Positions 28,753 through 40,501 of a stretch of 64,000 nucleotides of DNA are shown here, piece after piece. The DNA comes from JACKFB01 sp041389525. GTDB taxonomy: Bacteria; Myxococcota_A; UBA9042; PHBI01; JACKFB01. The position numbers and the translations under genes are program-made. Location of the stretch: positions 30,559 to 94,558 of the forward strand of contig JAWKRR010000026.1 of NCBI GenBank assembly GCA_041389525.1, in the 5' to 3' direction. The notes below the pieces were generated by a model, which did no database searches, was not told where the DNA came from, and was given only the letters and a program-made list of their open reading frames with translations. Positions within the stretch are counted from its first letter, which is position 1. Every line of letters begins with the position of its first letter.

Positions 28753-29682
28753 GCTGGCGCTGGTGCTGGAGGCGGGCGGGCGGCAGCTCTGTCCGGAGCC
28801 CTTTCTGTCGACCGTCGTGCTGGGCGCGGGCGCGCTCATTGGCCGCGGGGTCCGATGCCCAGAAGGCCACGTGGTGCCGCGAATCGCCGAAGGCACCGCC
28901 ATCGTCACCGTGGCGACCCAGGAGAGCGCGCAGCCGCTACGAGGCGTGCGCGGTCGAGACCTTCGCCGAGCCAGAGCGCGAGGGCTTTCGCCTGACCGGC
29001 GAGAAGATCCAGGTGCTCGACGGCCACGTCCTCCGACCTGCTCATCATCCCGGCGCGCACCAGCGGCGACCGCCTGAATCGCGACGGGATCACGCTCTTC
29101 TTGGTCGAGGCGAGCGCCGCGAACCTCGCCGTGACGCGGCAGACTCGCCTGGACGGCCGAAACGTCGCCCTCGTGCGCCTCGAGGGCGTCACGGTGGGTC
29201 CGGAGGCCGTGCTGGGCGGGGTCGGCAAGGGTGGCGCCATCCTCGAGGGGTTGCGCGACCGCGCCGCGGCGGCCGTCTCCGCTGAGATGCTCGGCCTCGC
29301 GAGCGCCGCCTACGAGAAGACCCTGGCCTACCTGAAGGAGCGGGTGCAGTTCGACGTGCCCATCGGCAGCTTCCAGGCGTTGCAGCACCGCGCCGCCCGC
29401 CTCTTCATCGAGCTCGAGCTGGCCCGCTCCGCCGTGCTGGCCGCCGCCCAAGCCGCGGACAGCGACCCGGACGCCTTCCCCGAGCTGGTCGCCCTGGCCA
29501 AAGCCCGCGCGAGCGACCTCGTCATCCACGTGACCAACGAAGCGGTCCAGATGCACGGCGGCATCGGCATGACCGACGAGCTGGACATCGGCTTCTACAT
29601 GAAGCGCGCCCGCGCGGCGGCCGTCGCATTTGGCGATGCAGCATTCTGGCGCGGTCGCTGGGCCGAGATCCGCGGCTATTGA
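28538..29682 (+). pseudogene. acyl-CoA dehydrogenase subunit broken by two frameshifts
   Basis: The three frames together encode one acyl-CoA dehydrogenase of about 380 residues. Frame one gives KLILDEEQTLLAKTARQFM through TAIVTVATQES to about 28933. Frame two gives YEACAVETFAEPEREGFRL through VLDGHV to 29030. Frame three gives SDLLIIPARTSGDRLN through QFDVPIGSFQALQHRAARLF and MHGGIGMTDELDIGFYMKRA to the end. Each junction needs removal of one extra base, near 28934 and at 29031 (a C run). Either the gene is decayed or the sequence has errors. As the small subunit of a FadE pair with the preceding gene, its loss would inactivate the complex. Confidence 0.8.
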
Positions 29683-29743
29683 GATCTTCCAGGGTCGCGA
29701 CATTGCGAAAGCCGTATCCCGCAACGCACATAAAGGAGCCACC

Positions 29744-30475
29744 GTGCCGACGATCCCGCCCCTGCCTCAGCCATCACTGACCGTCTGGGCCGGCTTCCTC
29801 ATCCTGTCGCTCATCATGGCGGCCGCCGCCGTCGCCGCCGTCTGGCGCACCTCCGGCCGCACCGTCGGCATCCGCGCCTTCGTCCTCGTCGCCGCCTGGG
29901 CCGGGCTGAGCGCCGGCCTCGCCGCGAGCGGCTTCCTCGACCACTGGGCCCCGCCGCGCATCGCCATCGTCCTCGCCGTCATCGCCGCGCTGCTCATCTG
30001 GACCGCCCGCTCCGACTGGGGCGCGCGCCTGGGCGACCTGCCACTCCAGCTGCTCGTGGGCTTTCAGGCCTTCAGAATCCTCGTCGAGCTGCTGATCCAC
30101 CAGGCGGTCACCGAGGGCCTCGCCCCCGCCAGCCTCACCTGGACCGGCTTCAACCTCGACATCATCCCCGCCGTCACCGCGCTCGCGCTCGCCCCCATCG
30201 CCACACGGCTCCCCCGCATCCTCCTCTTCGCCTGGAATCTCGGCGCCGCCGCCACCCTCGGCGTGACCGTCTTCACCGCCCTCGCCGCCGCCCCGACCCC
30301 CTTTCAGTTCATCCACTCCAACATCCCGAACACCTGGGTCACCCGCTTCCCCTTCGTGTGGCTGCCCGCCATCTTGGTCGCCGTCGCCCTGGTCGGACAT
30401 GTGGTGCTCTACCGCCGCCTCAGGCGCGATGCCGCGTCCCGCCCGCTCCGCACGAATCCGTCGCTGGGGGGATAG
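29744..30475 (+). CDS. polytopic membrane protein
   Basis: Protein of 243 residues with about seven hydrophobic segments, beginning with LTVWAGFLILSLIMAAAAVAAV and ending with LPAILVAVALVGHVVLYRRL before a basic tail. A GFQAFRILVELLIHQAV helix and a TWTGFNLDIIPAV segment lie in the middle. I do not assign a family. GTG 29744 is supported by AAAGGAG at 29732-29738. It stands alone between the broken dehydrogenase and the hybrid kinase. Confidence 0.68.
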   Translation: MPTIPPLPQPSLTVWAGFLILSLIMAAAAVAAVWRTSGRTVGIRAFVLVAAWAGLSAGLAASGFLDHWAPPRIAIVLAVIAALLIWTARSDWGARLGDLPLQLLVGFQAFRILVELLIHQAVTEGLAPASLTWTGFNLDIIPAVTALALAPIATRLPRILLFAWNLGAAATLGVTVFTALAAAPTPFQFIHSNIPNTWVTRFPFVWLPAILVAVALVGHVVLYRRLRRDAASRPLRTNPSLGG

Positions 30476-30564
30476 GCAAGCACGCAGAGTCGCTGTAGCT
30501 TCGACCCATGCGCCGCAGTCGGCGCGGTGGCACGCGTCCGGCTTTGCACGCCACGGATCCCGCC

Positions 30565-33697
<3,133 letters not shown>

Positions 33698-33711
<14 letters not shown>

Positions 33712-34915
33712 GCTCCCGATCACGGTGGGCGCCCTGCTGGCGTGGATCGCCGGCCTCACGACGCCGGCCCTCGCGCTGGAGCCACCCGTCGCGCCCGAGG
33801 CCACGGTCCCCAGCGCGCCGCCGGAGCCCTCGCGTTTCGAGGCCGGCTTCGAACGCGGCTTCTTCATCCGGTCGGCCGGCGCCCGCGAAGAGCTCCGGAT
33901 TCGCGCGCGCCTCCAGCTACGCTACACGTGGCTGAACGCGGCCACGCCCACCGGCCGCAAGCCTGAGAGCGCGTTCGCCGTTCAGCGCGGGCGCCTGCAG
34001 CTCCTCGGCTACCTCCTCGCCGACCGCCTGCGCTACCTGCTGCACATCGGCTTCGACCGCGGCGACGTGGCGCTGCGCGACATGTACGTCGACGGCATCG
34101 CCGACCGGCGCTGGCTGCACGTCCGCTTCGGCCAGATGAAGCTGCCCTGGTCCCGGCAGCGCCTGGCCTCTTCCGCGGCGCAGCAATTCGTCGACCGAGC
34201 CATCACAGACCGCGCGTTCGGAGCGGGTCGGGATATCGGTGTGCTACTGCACAATGGCCTCGCGCCGGCCGTGCCGCTGGAGTGGGCCTTCGGCGTGTTC
34301 AACGGCACCGGCGACACGTCGAACCTGACGGGTACGGTCACGGTCGACCCGGCGACGGGAGAAGGCGCGATCTCGGGCGGTGGCTTCTCGAACGTCCCCA
34401 AACGCATGAAGCCGCTCATCGCCGCGCGCCTTGGCTACAACCGCGCCGGGGCCGACGCCTACACCGAGCCCGACCTCAGAGGCGGCCCAGTCCGCGGCGC
34501 CGCCGCCATCAGCGCCATCCTCGAACCCGCCGCGTCCGGAGCGCCGCCGCGAGTCCGCGCCGAGGTCGACGGCATCCTGAAGTGGAACCACCTCTCCGTC
34601 AGCGCCGCCCTCTACCTGAGCGCTGAGGGCGACCGCGACGCCCTCGCCTCCGTGGAGACCAAGCAGCTCGGCTTCCACGCCCAAGCCGGCCAAGTCCTCG
34701 GCCGCCGAAAGCGCGGCGAGCTCGCCGCCCGCTACGCCCGCGTCAACGTCCTCGAAGGCGGCTGGCAAGACGAATCCTCCCTGGCCGGCACCCTCTTCAT
34801 CAGCGGCCACACGCTGCAGTGCACCACCGACCTCTCGCTCCTCCGAAAACGAAGCGCCGCCGGCGAGCAAACCCAAGACCCCCGCGTCCGCGTCCAGCTC
34901 CAGATGGACTTCTAG
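33698..34915 (+). CDS. OprO/OprP-like porin
   Basis: Protein of 405 residues with a signal peptide ending TTPALA and a barrel that resembles phosphate-selective porins. It opens with ARLQLRYTWLNAATPTGRKP and FAVQRGRLQLLGYLLADRLRY, then DMYVDGIADRRWLHVRFGQMKLPWSRQR, a family-like signature. It ends QLQMDF with a terminal Phe. ATG 33698 lies inside the last codons of the kinase gene, so the two are translated together. Selectivity cannot be told from sequence. A hairpin follows the stop. Confidence 0.78.
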
Positions 34916-34936
34916 CGGGCGGTGCTCGCCGGAACG

Positions 34937-34976
34937 CGCTCCGCCTCCGCGTGCTCCTTCACGCAGAGGCGGAGCG
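34937..34976. terminator. terminator hairpin between convergent genes
   Basis: CGCTCCGCCTCCGCGTG pairs with CACGCAGAGGCGGAGCG with a single mismatch and a 6-nt loop. It lies between the porin stop and the stop of the leftward lipoprotein gene, so it may serve both directions. No T-run is present. Confidence 0.7.
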
Positions 34977-34998
34977 ACGACGGCCGCGATCGAGGTGG

Positions 34999-36351
34999 TC
35001 AGTCGCAGGGGCAGTAGCTGACCAGCGACACGGCGGCGTTGGCTTCTTTGAGGGCCGCGCCGTCGCCGAAGCGGTTGGCGCCGGAGTGGTTGTTCGCCTT
35101 GCCGTCCTCGTAGGTCACCGTCGCCGATTGGCCCCAGGAGTGCGTGGTCACGGTGCACTTGCCGGACTTGTTCGCGTCGATGGCGATGCCGGTCACCATC
35201 TCGGCGTGGTCGCGCCAGTAGATGATGAGGTCGCAGCCGCGGGTTTTGGCGGCGTCGGCCTCCTGGCAGGCGCTCTGGGTCGCGGAGTTCGTCGCGGTGG
35301 TCGGGCAGAGGTCGTGCGTGCCTCGCATGTACGCGTCGATGGACGCTCGCGGCGCGCCGCCACCCTTGGGCTTGCCCTTCGCGTCCAGAATCGGCTTGCC
35401 CGCGGCGTCGCGCACCGGCTGTCCGCCCACGGCCTTCCCGAAGTCGTTCCACAGCTTGCACGTGACCGTCTCGTCGGCCAGCTTGCCCAGCTTGTGCAGG
35501 CACAACCCGATGGACTGCATCACGCACGACGGGTTGTAGGTGGTCTTCCAGGCGACGCCGGTGATGTCCTCCCAGCCGATCCCACCCGTGGTCTGGCCGT
35601 CTTGCACCGGCGGCTCGGCGATCTGCAGGCACTGGGGGTCTTTTGCATTGCCGGCGCCTGAGCAATCGAGGCTACCCGGCGCGGTGCCCGCGGTCGCCAG
35701 GACCGTCGAGGTAGCGCTCGCGCAGCTCTTCTTCGCGGCCGGCGCGACCGCGGTCCCCAGGGCCTGAAATCCCGCCGTGTAGATCTCAGCGAGCTGCGCC
35801 TCGAGGCCTGCGTTCATCAGCCACGCCGGCGGGATCTCGCCGCCGGCCATCGCGTCACCTTCGTCGACGAGGCCGCGGATGACGTAGACCACGCGCTCAC
35901 TCAGCGGCGCCTTCGGCAAGGCGCCCAGCGCCACCTGCAGCCGCTTCTGAAGCTGCGGCGACAGCTCGCCGACCTTGGCGAGGAACGCGAAGCCCTCGGC
36001 GTCGAAGTGGGCCAGCGCGCCGCTGAAGGCGCCGAGGCCCGACAGCCCCGTCGCCTCGCGGATGCTTGCGAGCCGCGCCATGGGCGGGAACCCGAAGCGC
36101 GCCCACCACTGGCCGCTGGCCTGGTAGTGCTTGGCCACGGCGAGGCGGTCGGCGCCGTCCTCGGCGACCTGCTCGGGGCAGGTGCTGACCTTGGTGACGG
36201 GGAAGGTGCCGATGGGCCCGGGGTCACCGCCCGGATCGGGGTTCGGGATGTCGACGGGCGTCTCGGCGGGGTCGCAGGCGCCGGCGTGGAGGACGGCGCC
36301 GAGGCCGAGAGTCAGGGCCAGAACGTATCGGTGGAAGCGGATCGGACGCAT
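34999..36351 (-). CDS. lipoprotein with possible Cys-His peptidase-like domain
   Basis: Protein of 450 residues; the signal peptide ends LHAGAC and a short Pro/Asp-rich stalk follows. The middle is helical and unrecognised. The C-terminal 190 residues hold a Cys followed by a helix (NPSCVMQSIGLCLHKLG) and, about 110 residues later, DHAEMVTGIAIDANKSG with TVTTHSWG. This order of Cys, His and a polar residue in strands recalls papain-like folds (C39/C70-like), but the match is by eye only. GGAG lies 6 nt before the ATG. No close neighbour suggests a role. Confidence 0.62.
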   Translation of the reverse strand: MRPIRFHRYVLALTLGLGAVLHAGACDPAETPVDIPNPDPGGDPGPIGTFPVTKVSTCPEQVAEDGADRLAVAKHYQASGQWWARFGFPPMARLASIREATGLSGLGAFSGALAHFDAEGFAFLAKVGELSPQLQKRLQVALGALPKAPLSERVVYVIRGLVDEGDAMAGGEIPPAWLMNAGLEAQLAEIYTAGFQALGTAVAPAAKKSCASATSTVLATAGTAPGSLDCSGAGNAKDPQCLQIAEPPVQDGQTTGGIGWEDITGVAWKTTYNPSCVMQSIGLCLHKLGKLADETVTCKLWNDFGKAVGGQPVRDAAGKPILDAKGKPKGGGAPRASIDAYMRGTHDLCPTTATNSATQSACQEADAAKTRGCDLIIYWRDHAEMVTGIAIDANKSGKCTVTTHSWGQSATVTYEDGKANNHSGANRFGDGAALKEANAAVSLVSYCPCD

Positions 36352-36509
36352 GGGCTGCTCCAGGGGCTAGGCGTTCCGACGCTGCGACCACGGCATCATG
36401 CCGAGGGCGGCGTCGGTACTGGCCTATGCCGAGCGAGCGCTCGTTCTGACAGCGAGAGCCCAACTTCCGCGGCCAATCCCCACCGGAGGCGAGTTTGCCA
36501 GCGCGCGCC

Positions 36510-37853
36510 TCAGCGCGCCTCGGCGAGATAGGCCGCGAGCTCGCGCTCCAGCCACTGCGCCTCCGCCGGCATGATGGGCGAGACGACCTTGTGCTCGCGC
36601 GTGCCCTCCTGCAGCACCAGGCGATAGATCGGCTTGCCGTTGATTCGCATCGGCACATCGGTGGTGAAGCCCATGAGATCGCGAGTCTTGCCGCTGCCGA
36701 CCACGCGCCGCTTGTGGATGCCGGAGCGCTCGATCTGCCAGCCGTCTCGGTCGATGCGGAGATGAGTCCGCATCGTGCGCGTGCGCCAGAGGTTGCGGAT
36801 CATGCCCAAGCCCACGAGCCAGAACGGAATCGAGAACAGAGGGAAGATGATGGGGGCGCCCATCGCGACAGCGGAGAAGGTCCAGAACGCCACGAAGCCG
36901 ACCCACACGATCGTGAAGCCGCCCATGGCCAGGCCGCCGCTGCGCGTGGGCGGCACCTCGAGCGTGAACTCGCGGCGGTCCCGAGCCAGCTCGAGCCGCG
37001 TCCCGGCCGGCGCCAGCGCGCTGATCTTGGCGGCCGGCGGCGCGTCCAGCGCGGCGAGCGCCTCGGCGGCGTTGGCGAACCGGTCCTCGGCGACGGGCTC
37101 CAGCATCCGGTCCAGCCAGTCGCGGAACGGCTCGGAGATGCTGACGTGGTCGTGAAAATCCAGCCGCATCCGCTCGTGCCCGATGTCGGCGGGGTCCTTG
37201 TGCGTCAGCAGCGCCACCAGGGTCGCCCCCAGCGCGTACAGGTCGCTCTGAGGCGTGGCCGCACCCTGAAATTGCTCAGGCGCCATATACCCGAACGTGC
37301 CGACCACCGTGCTGCCGAGGCTGGTGTGCGACGCCAGGCTGTCCCGCACCGCCCCAAAGTCGACCAGCCGCACCGTGCCCGCGTCGTCGATGATGAGGTT
37401 CGCCGGCTTGATGTCGCGGTGGATGACGGGCGGCGACAGGCGCTGAAGCCAACTCAAAATCCCCAGGATCTGCCTGGCGATTCGCAAGATCTCGGCCTCG
37501 GTCCCCCGCCAGCCCGACTTGATCCGCGCGTCCAGCGACTCGCCCGGCGCCAGCTCCTGGACCAGCACCATCCGGCTCTGCGCGTCGCCGCCCTCCCCCG
37601 CCTCGCTGGGCGCGATGAAGTCGACGTAGCGCGGAATCCCCGCGTGCTCGAGCCGCGAGAGCACCCGCGCCTCGCGCTCAAAGAGCTCCACCGACTTCCA
37701 GTCGTCCAGCTCCCGAATGTCGAGGACCTTCGCGGCGACCTCGCGCCCGGTCTGCAGGTCACGCGCCGCCCAAGTCGCAGCGAAGCCGCCCTTGCCAAGC
37801 AGCCGCTCGACCCGGTACCGCCCGCCGATGATGTCCCCGACGCCCTCAGCCAT
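36510..37853 (-). CDS. Ser/Thr protein kinase with two C-terminal TM helices
   Basis: Protein of 447 residues. The N-terminal 280 residues form a complete Hanks-type kinase: GKGGFAATWAA loop, K42 in VAAKVLDI, HRDIKPANL, DFGAVRD and GYMAPEQF. Two transmembrane helices follow (GGFTIVWVGFVAFWTFSAV and FPLFSIPFWLVGLGMI), then a 100-residue beta-rich cytosolic tail. The layout places the kinase and tail on the same side of the membrane, as in several myxobacterial and cyanobacterial kinases. The substrate is unknown. A Phd-type antitoxin gene lies 86 nt upstream on the same strand. Confidence 0.87.
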   Translation of the reverse strand: MAEGVGDIIGGRYRVERLLGKGGFAATWAARDLQTGREVAAKVLDIRELDDWKSVELFEREARVLSRLEHAGIPRYVDFIAPSEAGEGGDAQSRMVLVQELAPGESLDARIKSGWRGTEAEILRIARQILGILSWLQRLSPPVIHRDIKPANLIIDDAGTVRLVDFGAVRDSLASHTSLGSTVVGTFGYMAPEQFQGAATPQSDLYALGATLVALLTHKDPADIGHERMRLDFHDHVSISEPFRDWLDRMLEPVAEDRFANAAEALAALDAPPAAKISALAPAGTRLELARDRREFTLEVPPTRSGGLAMGGFTIVWVGFVAFWTFSAVAMGAPIIFPLFSIPFWLVGLGMIRNLWRTRTMRTHLRIDRDGWQIERSGIHKRRVVGSGKTRDLMGFTTDVPMRINGKPIYRLVLQEGTREHKVVSPIMPAEAQWLERELAAYLAEAR

Positions 37854-37939
37854 GGCGGCAGCATATCCGGCGATTCGAGGAACGCCAGCCCGAGATCGGG
37901 GGCGTCAAACGTGGCGCGCGCTTGAATCGAAAAAGCGCA

Positions 37940-38227
37940 TCAGCAGCGGTCTTCGCGCTCTTCGAGGATCGTCTCTGAGAGGCCCTCGCCTGAGCGGATT
38001 CGGACCGGCTCGCGGTCTTCCAGGGGGCGGCGGTTGCCGAGCGTGACGATGCCGAGGGCGGCCAGTTCGGCGAGGCGGGTGTTGAGGTCGTCGTGCGCGG
38101 GGGCGATGGGGTGCAGCTTAGCGATGGGGCGGCCGCGGTGGGTGACGACGACGGTTTCGCCTTTGCGGACGAGGTCGAGGTATTGGCCCAGGCGGGTCCT
38201 GAATTCGCGCGAGCCTGCGGTGGGCAT
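37940..38227 (-). CDS. Phd/YefM-type antitoxin, apparently orphan
   Basis: Protein of 95 residues beginning MPTAGSREFRTRLGQYLDLV with GETVVVTHRGRPIAKL, the DNA-binding fold of prevent-host-death antitoxins. The C-terminus, which would bind a toxin, is acidic and arginine-rich. No PIN or RelE toxin gene lies on either side, so it is either an orphan or a solo regulator. ATG 38227 starts at the conserved residue; the longer frame upstream has no conserved sequence. Confidence 0.72.
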   Translation of the reverse strand: MPTAGSREFRTRLGQYLDLVRKGETVVVTHRGRPIAKLHPIAPAHDDLNTRLAELAALGIVTLGNRRPLEDREPVRIRSGEGLSETILEEREDRC

Positions 38228-38307
38228 GGGGTTTCGTTGGTCCCTTAGGTCCGAATTCCTGCTCGATTCCGGCGGGACCTGTCTCAAGTTTGCGGGGTCA
38301 CTTTGGT

Positions 38308-38369
38308 TCGCGCAAAGACGCCAAGGCGCCAAGAACGCGCGTCCTTTGCGTCTTTGCGTCTTTGCGCGA
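38308..38369. repeat. REP-like palindromic repeat (GCGCAAAGACGC)
   Basis: TCGCGCAAAGACGC at 38308-38321 is the exact reverse complement of GCGTCTTTGCGCGA at 38356-38369, and GCGTCTTT is also repeated in tandem inside. Such CAAAGACGC elements are common dispersed palindromes. It lies in the gap between the antitoxin and marC genes and could also act as a transcription stop for marC. Confidence 0.6.
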
Positions 38370-38444
38370 GCGTCATGGCTCTGGCTCCGCCAGGTTGGAT
38401 GGAGCCACGATGACCCCGGGGGCGCGCGCGGGCAAGGAGGGGGC

Positions 38445-39050
38445 TCAGCCTCCGGTGATGAAGTGGCTGACGCCGACGCGGATCATGGCGACGGCGATGG
38501 CGGCGAGGAAAAGCGACATCACCTTGCCGAAGGCTTGGATGACCGGGGGGCGGATGCGGGCGGCGAGGCGGCGGGCGTTGATGAGGATGAGGCCGTTGAT
38601 GGCGAGGTTGAGGAAGAGGCAGAAGATGACGAGGACGCGGCCGTGGATGTCGGCGAGGACCAGGCAGGCCGTGAGCGTCGCGGGGCCGACGATGAGGGGG
38701 ACGCCGAGGGGGACGATGCCCATGTTTCCGTCGAAGCTGTCGCGCTGTTTGCGGGATTCGCGGGAGAAGATGAGGTCGTGCATCGAGATGACCAGGAGGA
38801 TGAGGCCGCCCGCGATGCGCAGGTCGTTCACGGTGATGCCGAGGAGGCGAAAGAGGCCCTGGCCGGCCAGCGTGACGAGCAGCGCCACGAGGAAGGCCGT
38901 GAGGATGCCCTTCTTGGCGAGCGTGCGCTCCTGGTGGAGGTCGAGGCCCTGCGCCATGGCCATGAAGACCGGCAGGATGGTGAGCGGGCTCAGGGCGACG
39001 AAGAGCGGGACGAAGACGGCGTAGAAGCTCTGGGCGAGATTGTCGGGCAC
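38445..39050 (-). CDS. MarC-family membrane protein
   Basis: Protein of 201 residues with six hydrophobic segments and the MarC family order: PLFVALSPLTILPVFMAMAQG, GILTAFLVALLVTLAGQGLF, LRIAGGLILLVISMHDLIF, IVPLGVPLIVGPATLTACLV and two more helices. Despite the name, MarC proteins are not shown to give multiple antibiotic resistance; their transport substrate is unknown. The GTG start is preceded by GGAGC. It lies between the REP-like repeat and the end of the steroid operon. Confidence 0.85.
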   Translation of the reverse strand: MPDNLAQSFYAVFVPLFVALSPLTILPVFMAMAQGLDLHQERTLAKKGILTAFLVALLVTLAGQGLFRLLGITVNDLRIAGGLILLVISMHDLIFSRESRKQRDSFDGNMGIVPLGVPLIVGPATLTACLVLADIHGRVLVIFCLFLNLAINGLILINARRLAARIRPPVIQAFGKVMSLFLAAIAVAMIRVGVSHFITGG

Positions 39051-39116
39051 GACGGGCTCCGGGGGTGGGCGCGGGGGCGGGCCTATCGTGGGGAGGGCGA
39101 TACGTCAACGAAGACC

Positions 39117-39134
39117 CGCCGGTCGGGACCGGCG
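39117..39134. terminator. hairpin at the end of the leftward steroid operon
   Basis: CGCCGGT-CGGG-ACCGGCG is a perfect 7-bp stem immediately after the stop of the alpha/beta hydrolase gene. On the minus strand a mixed T/C stretch (TCTTCGTTG) follows, so it is a weak but plausible terminator for the 46069-39135 operon. Confidence 0.45.
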
Positions 39135-40013
39135 CTAATCGCTAGGTAGCGCCTGGAGAAACGCGACGACGGCGTCGGTAAAGGCGTCGTTGTCGTCGCC
39201 GGCGACCATGTGGTGGGCGTCGGTGACGTCGACGTATTGGGCGCCCTCGACCAGCGCGACCAGCTCCTCGGCGCCCTCGACGCTGAGCACGTCGCTCTTT
39301 TTGCCGCGCACGACCAGGGTGGGCAGTCGCAGCGCGCGGGCGGCGTCGTAGAAGTGCAGCACCTCGCGGTCGAACTCCTCGCGGGTCTGGGCCAGCAGCT
39401 TGGGGTCCCAGTGCCAGACGTAGCGGCCGTCGGGGCGCAGGCGCAGGTTCTTGGCGAGGCCCGTCAAGTCGCTGGGGCGCGGGCGGTGCGGCAGGTATTG
39501 GGCGACGGCGTCGGCGGCCTCCTCGACGCTGGCGAAGCCGTCGGGGTAGGCGGTCATGAACTCGAAGATGCGGCGGACGCCCTCGAGCTCGATGCGCGGA
39601 GCGATGTCGACCAGCACCAGGGCTTCGAAGGGCGTCGGGACCGTGCCGCCGGCGACCAGACCGATGAGGCCGCCGAAGCTGGCGCCGACCCAGACCGGGC
39701 GGCGGCCAAGCTGGGCGGACACGGCGATGGCGTCGGGGGCCACATCGACGACGGCGTAGCGGCCTTCGGGCGCCCAGTCGCTCTCGCCGTGGCCGCGGAG
39801 GTCCAGCGCGTAGGCGCGATATCCGGCGCGGCCGAGCTTGGCGCCGGTGCGGCCCCAGGCGTTGCGCGTCTGGCCGCCGCCGTGGGCCAGCACCACCGGC
39901 TGAGCGTCCGCGGGTCCCCAGGCAGAGGCCCGGAGCGTGATGCCGTCGTGGCCTTGGAAGCGGCAGATCTCGGGCTGGCCTTCCAGTGGCGGGCGATCAG
40001 TCAGAGACGCCAC
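39135..40013 (-). CDS. alpha/beta hydrolase, last gene of steroid operon
   Basis: Protein of 292 residues with the alpha/beta-hydrolase fold: oxyanion segment LAHGGGQTRNAW, nucleophile S112 in GASFGGL, and a C-terminal His in DVTDAHHMVAGDDND. It is not the meta-cleavage hydrolase of the pathway, since the HsaD homologue is encoded in the other arm and has a different motif set. It may hydrolyse a steroid ester or CoA thioester. The gene overlaps hsaB by 17 nt and is followed by a hairpin. Confidence 0.8.
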   Translation of the reverse strand: MASLTDRPPLEGQPEICRFQGHDGITLRASAWGPADAQPVVLAHGGGQTRNAWGRTGAKLGRAGYRAYALDLRGHGESDWAPEGRYAVVDVAPDAIAVSAQLGRRPVWVGASFGGLIGLVAGGTVPTPFEALVLVDIAPRIELEGVRRIFEFMTAYPDGFASVEEAADAVAQYLPHRPRPSDLTGLAKNLRLRPDGRYVWHWDPKLLAQTREEFDREVLHFYDAARALRLPTLVVRGKKSDVLSVEGAEELVALVEGAQYVDVTDAHHMVAGDDNDAFTDAVVAFLQALPSD

Positions 40014-40479
40014 GATAGGCCCGGCGGTAGTAGAGCAGCGGGTCGGGGTCCACCGCGCTCTTGGCCTCGATGACCTCGCCGACGACGATGCTGTGGTCGC
40101 CGTGGGTCAGCATCTCGTAGAGCTTGCAGTCCAGCCACGCGATGCAGTCCTTCACGACGGGCATCCCGCCGGGGGTCCAGTCGCCGTCGACGGTCTCGAA
40201 GGTGGCGGTCGGCTCGCGGCCCGAGATCGCAAAATAGTTCGACGCCGCCTCCTGATTTCGGCCCAGGACGCTCACGGCGAAGCGGCCCGACGCGGTGATC
40301 ATCGCCGGCATCCGGTTGGTCGTCGCGAGGCACACCAGGACCAGCGGCGGGTCCAGGGACACCGAGGTGAAGCTGGACACGGTCAGACCGTAGAGCAGGC
40401 CGTCGTCGGCACTCGTGACCACGGCCACACCGGAGGCCCAGCTCGCCAGCGCCTGCTTGAAATCGTCTTCGATCGCCAC
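39997..40479 (-). CDS. hsaB: HsaB-like flavin reductase
   Basis: Flavin reductase-like domain protein of 160 residues (ALASWASGVAVVTSADD, YGLTVSSFTSVSLDPPLVLV, SGRFAVSVLG, and the end DPLLYYRRAYRGV). HsaB supplies reduced FMN/FAD to HsaA, which hydroxylates 3-HSA in steroid ring A degradation. The partner hsaA lies in the opposite arm, driven from the same divergent KstR-boxed region, so the two would be co-regulated. In Mycobacterium hsaA and hsaB are in one operon; here they are separated. The specific name rests on this context. Confidence 0.8.
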   Translation of the reverse strand: MAIEDDFKQALASWASGVAVVTSADDGLLYGLTVSSFTSVSLDPPLVLVCLATTNRMPAMITASGRFAVSVLGRNQEAASNYFAISGREPTATFETVDGDWTPGGMPVVKDCIAWLDCKLYEMLTHGDHSIVVGEVIEAKSAVDPDPLLYYRRAYRGVSD

Positions 40480-40501
40480 GCGCCCTCCCCTGCAGATCGA
40501 A

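Noticed and set aside
39135..40013. Calling the alpha/beta hydrolase a second HsaD
   Set aside because: It lacks the HGSGPGASGW oxyanion motif of meta-cleavage hydrolases, which the gene at 48410-49231 has.
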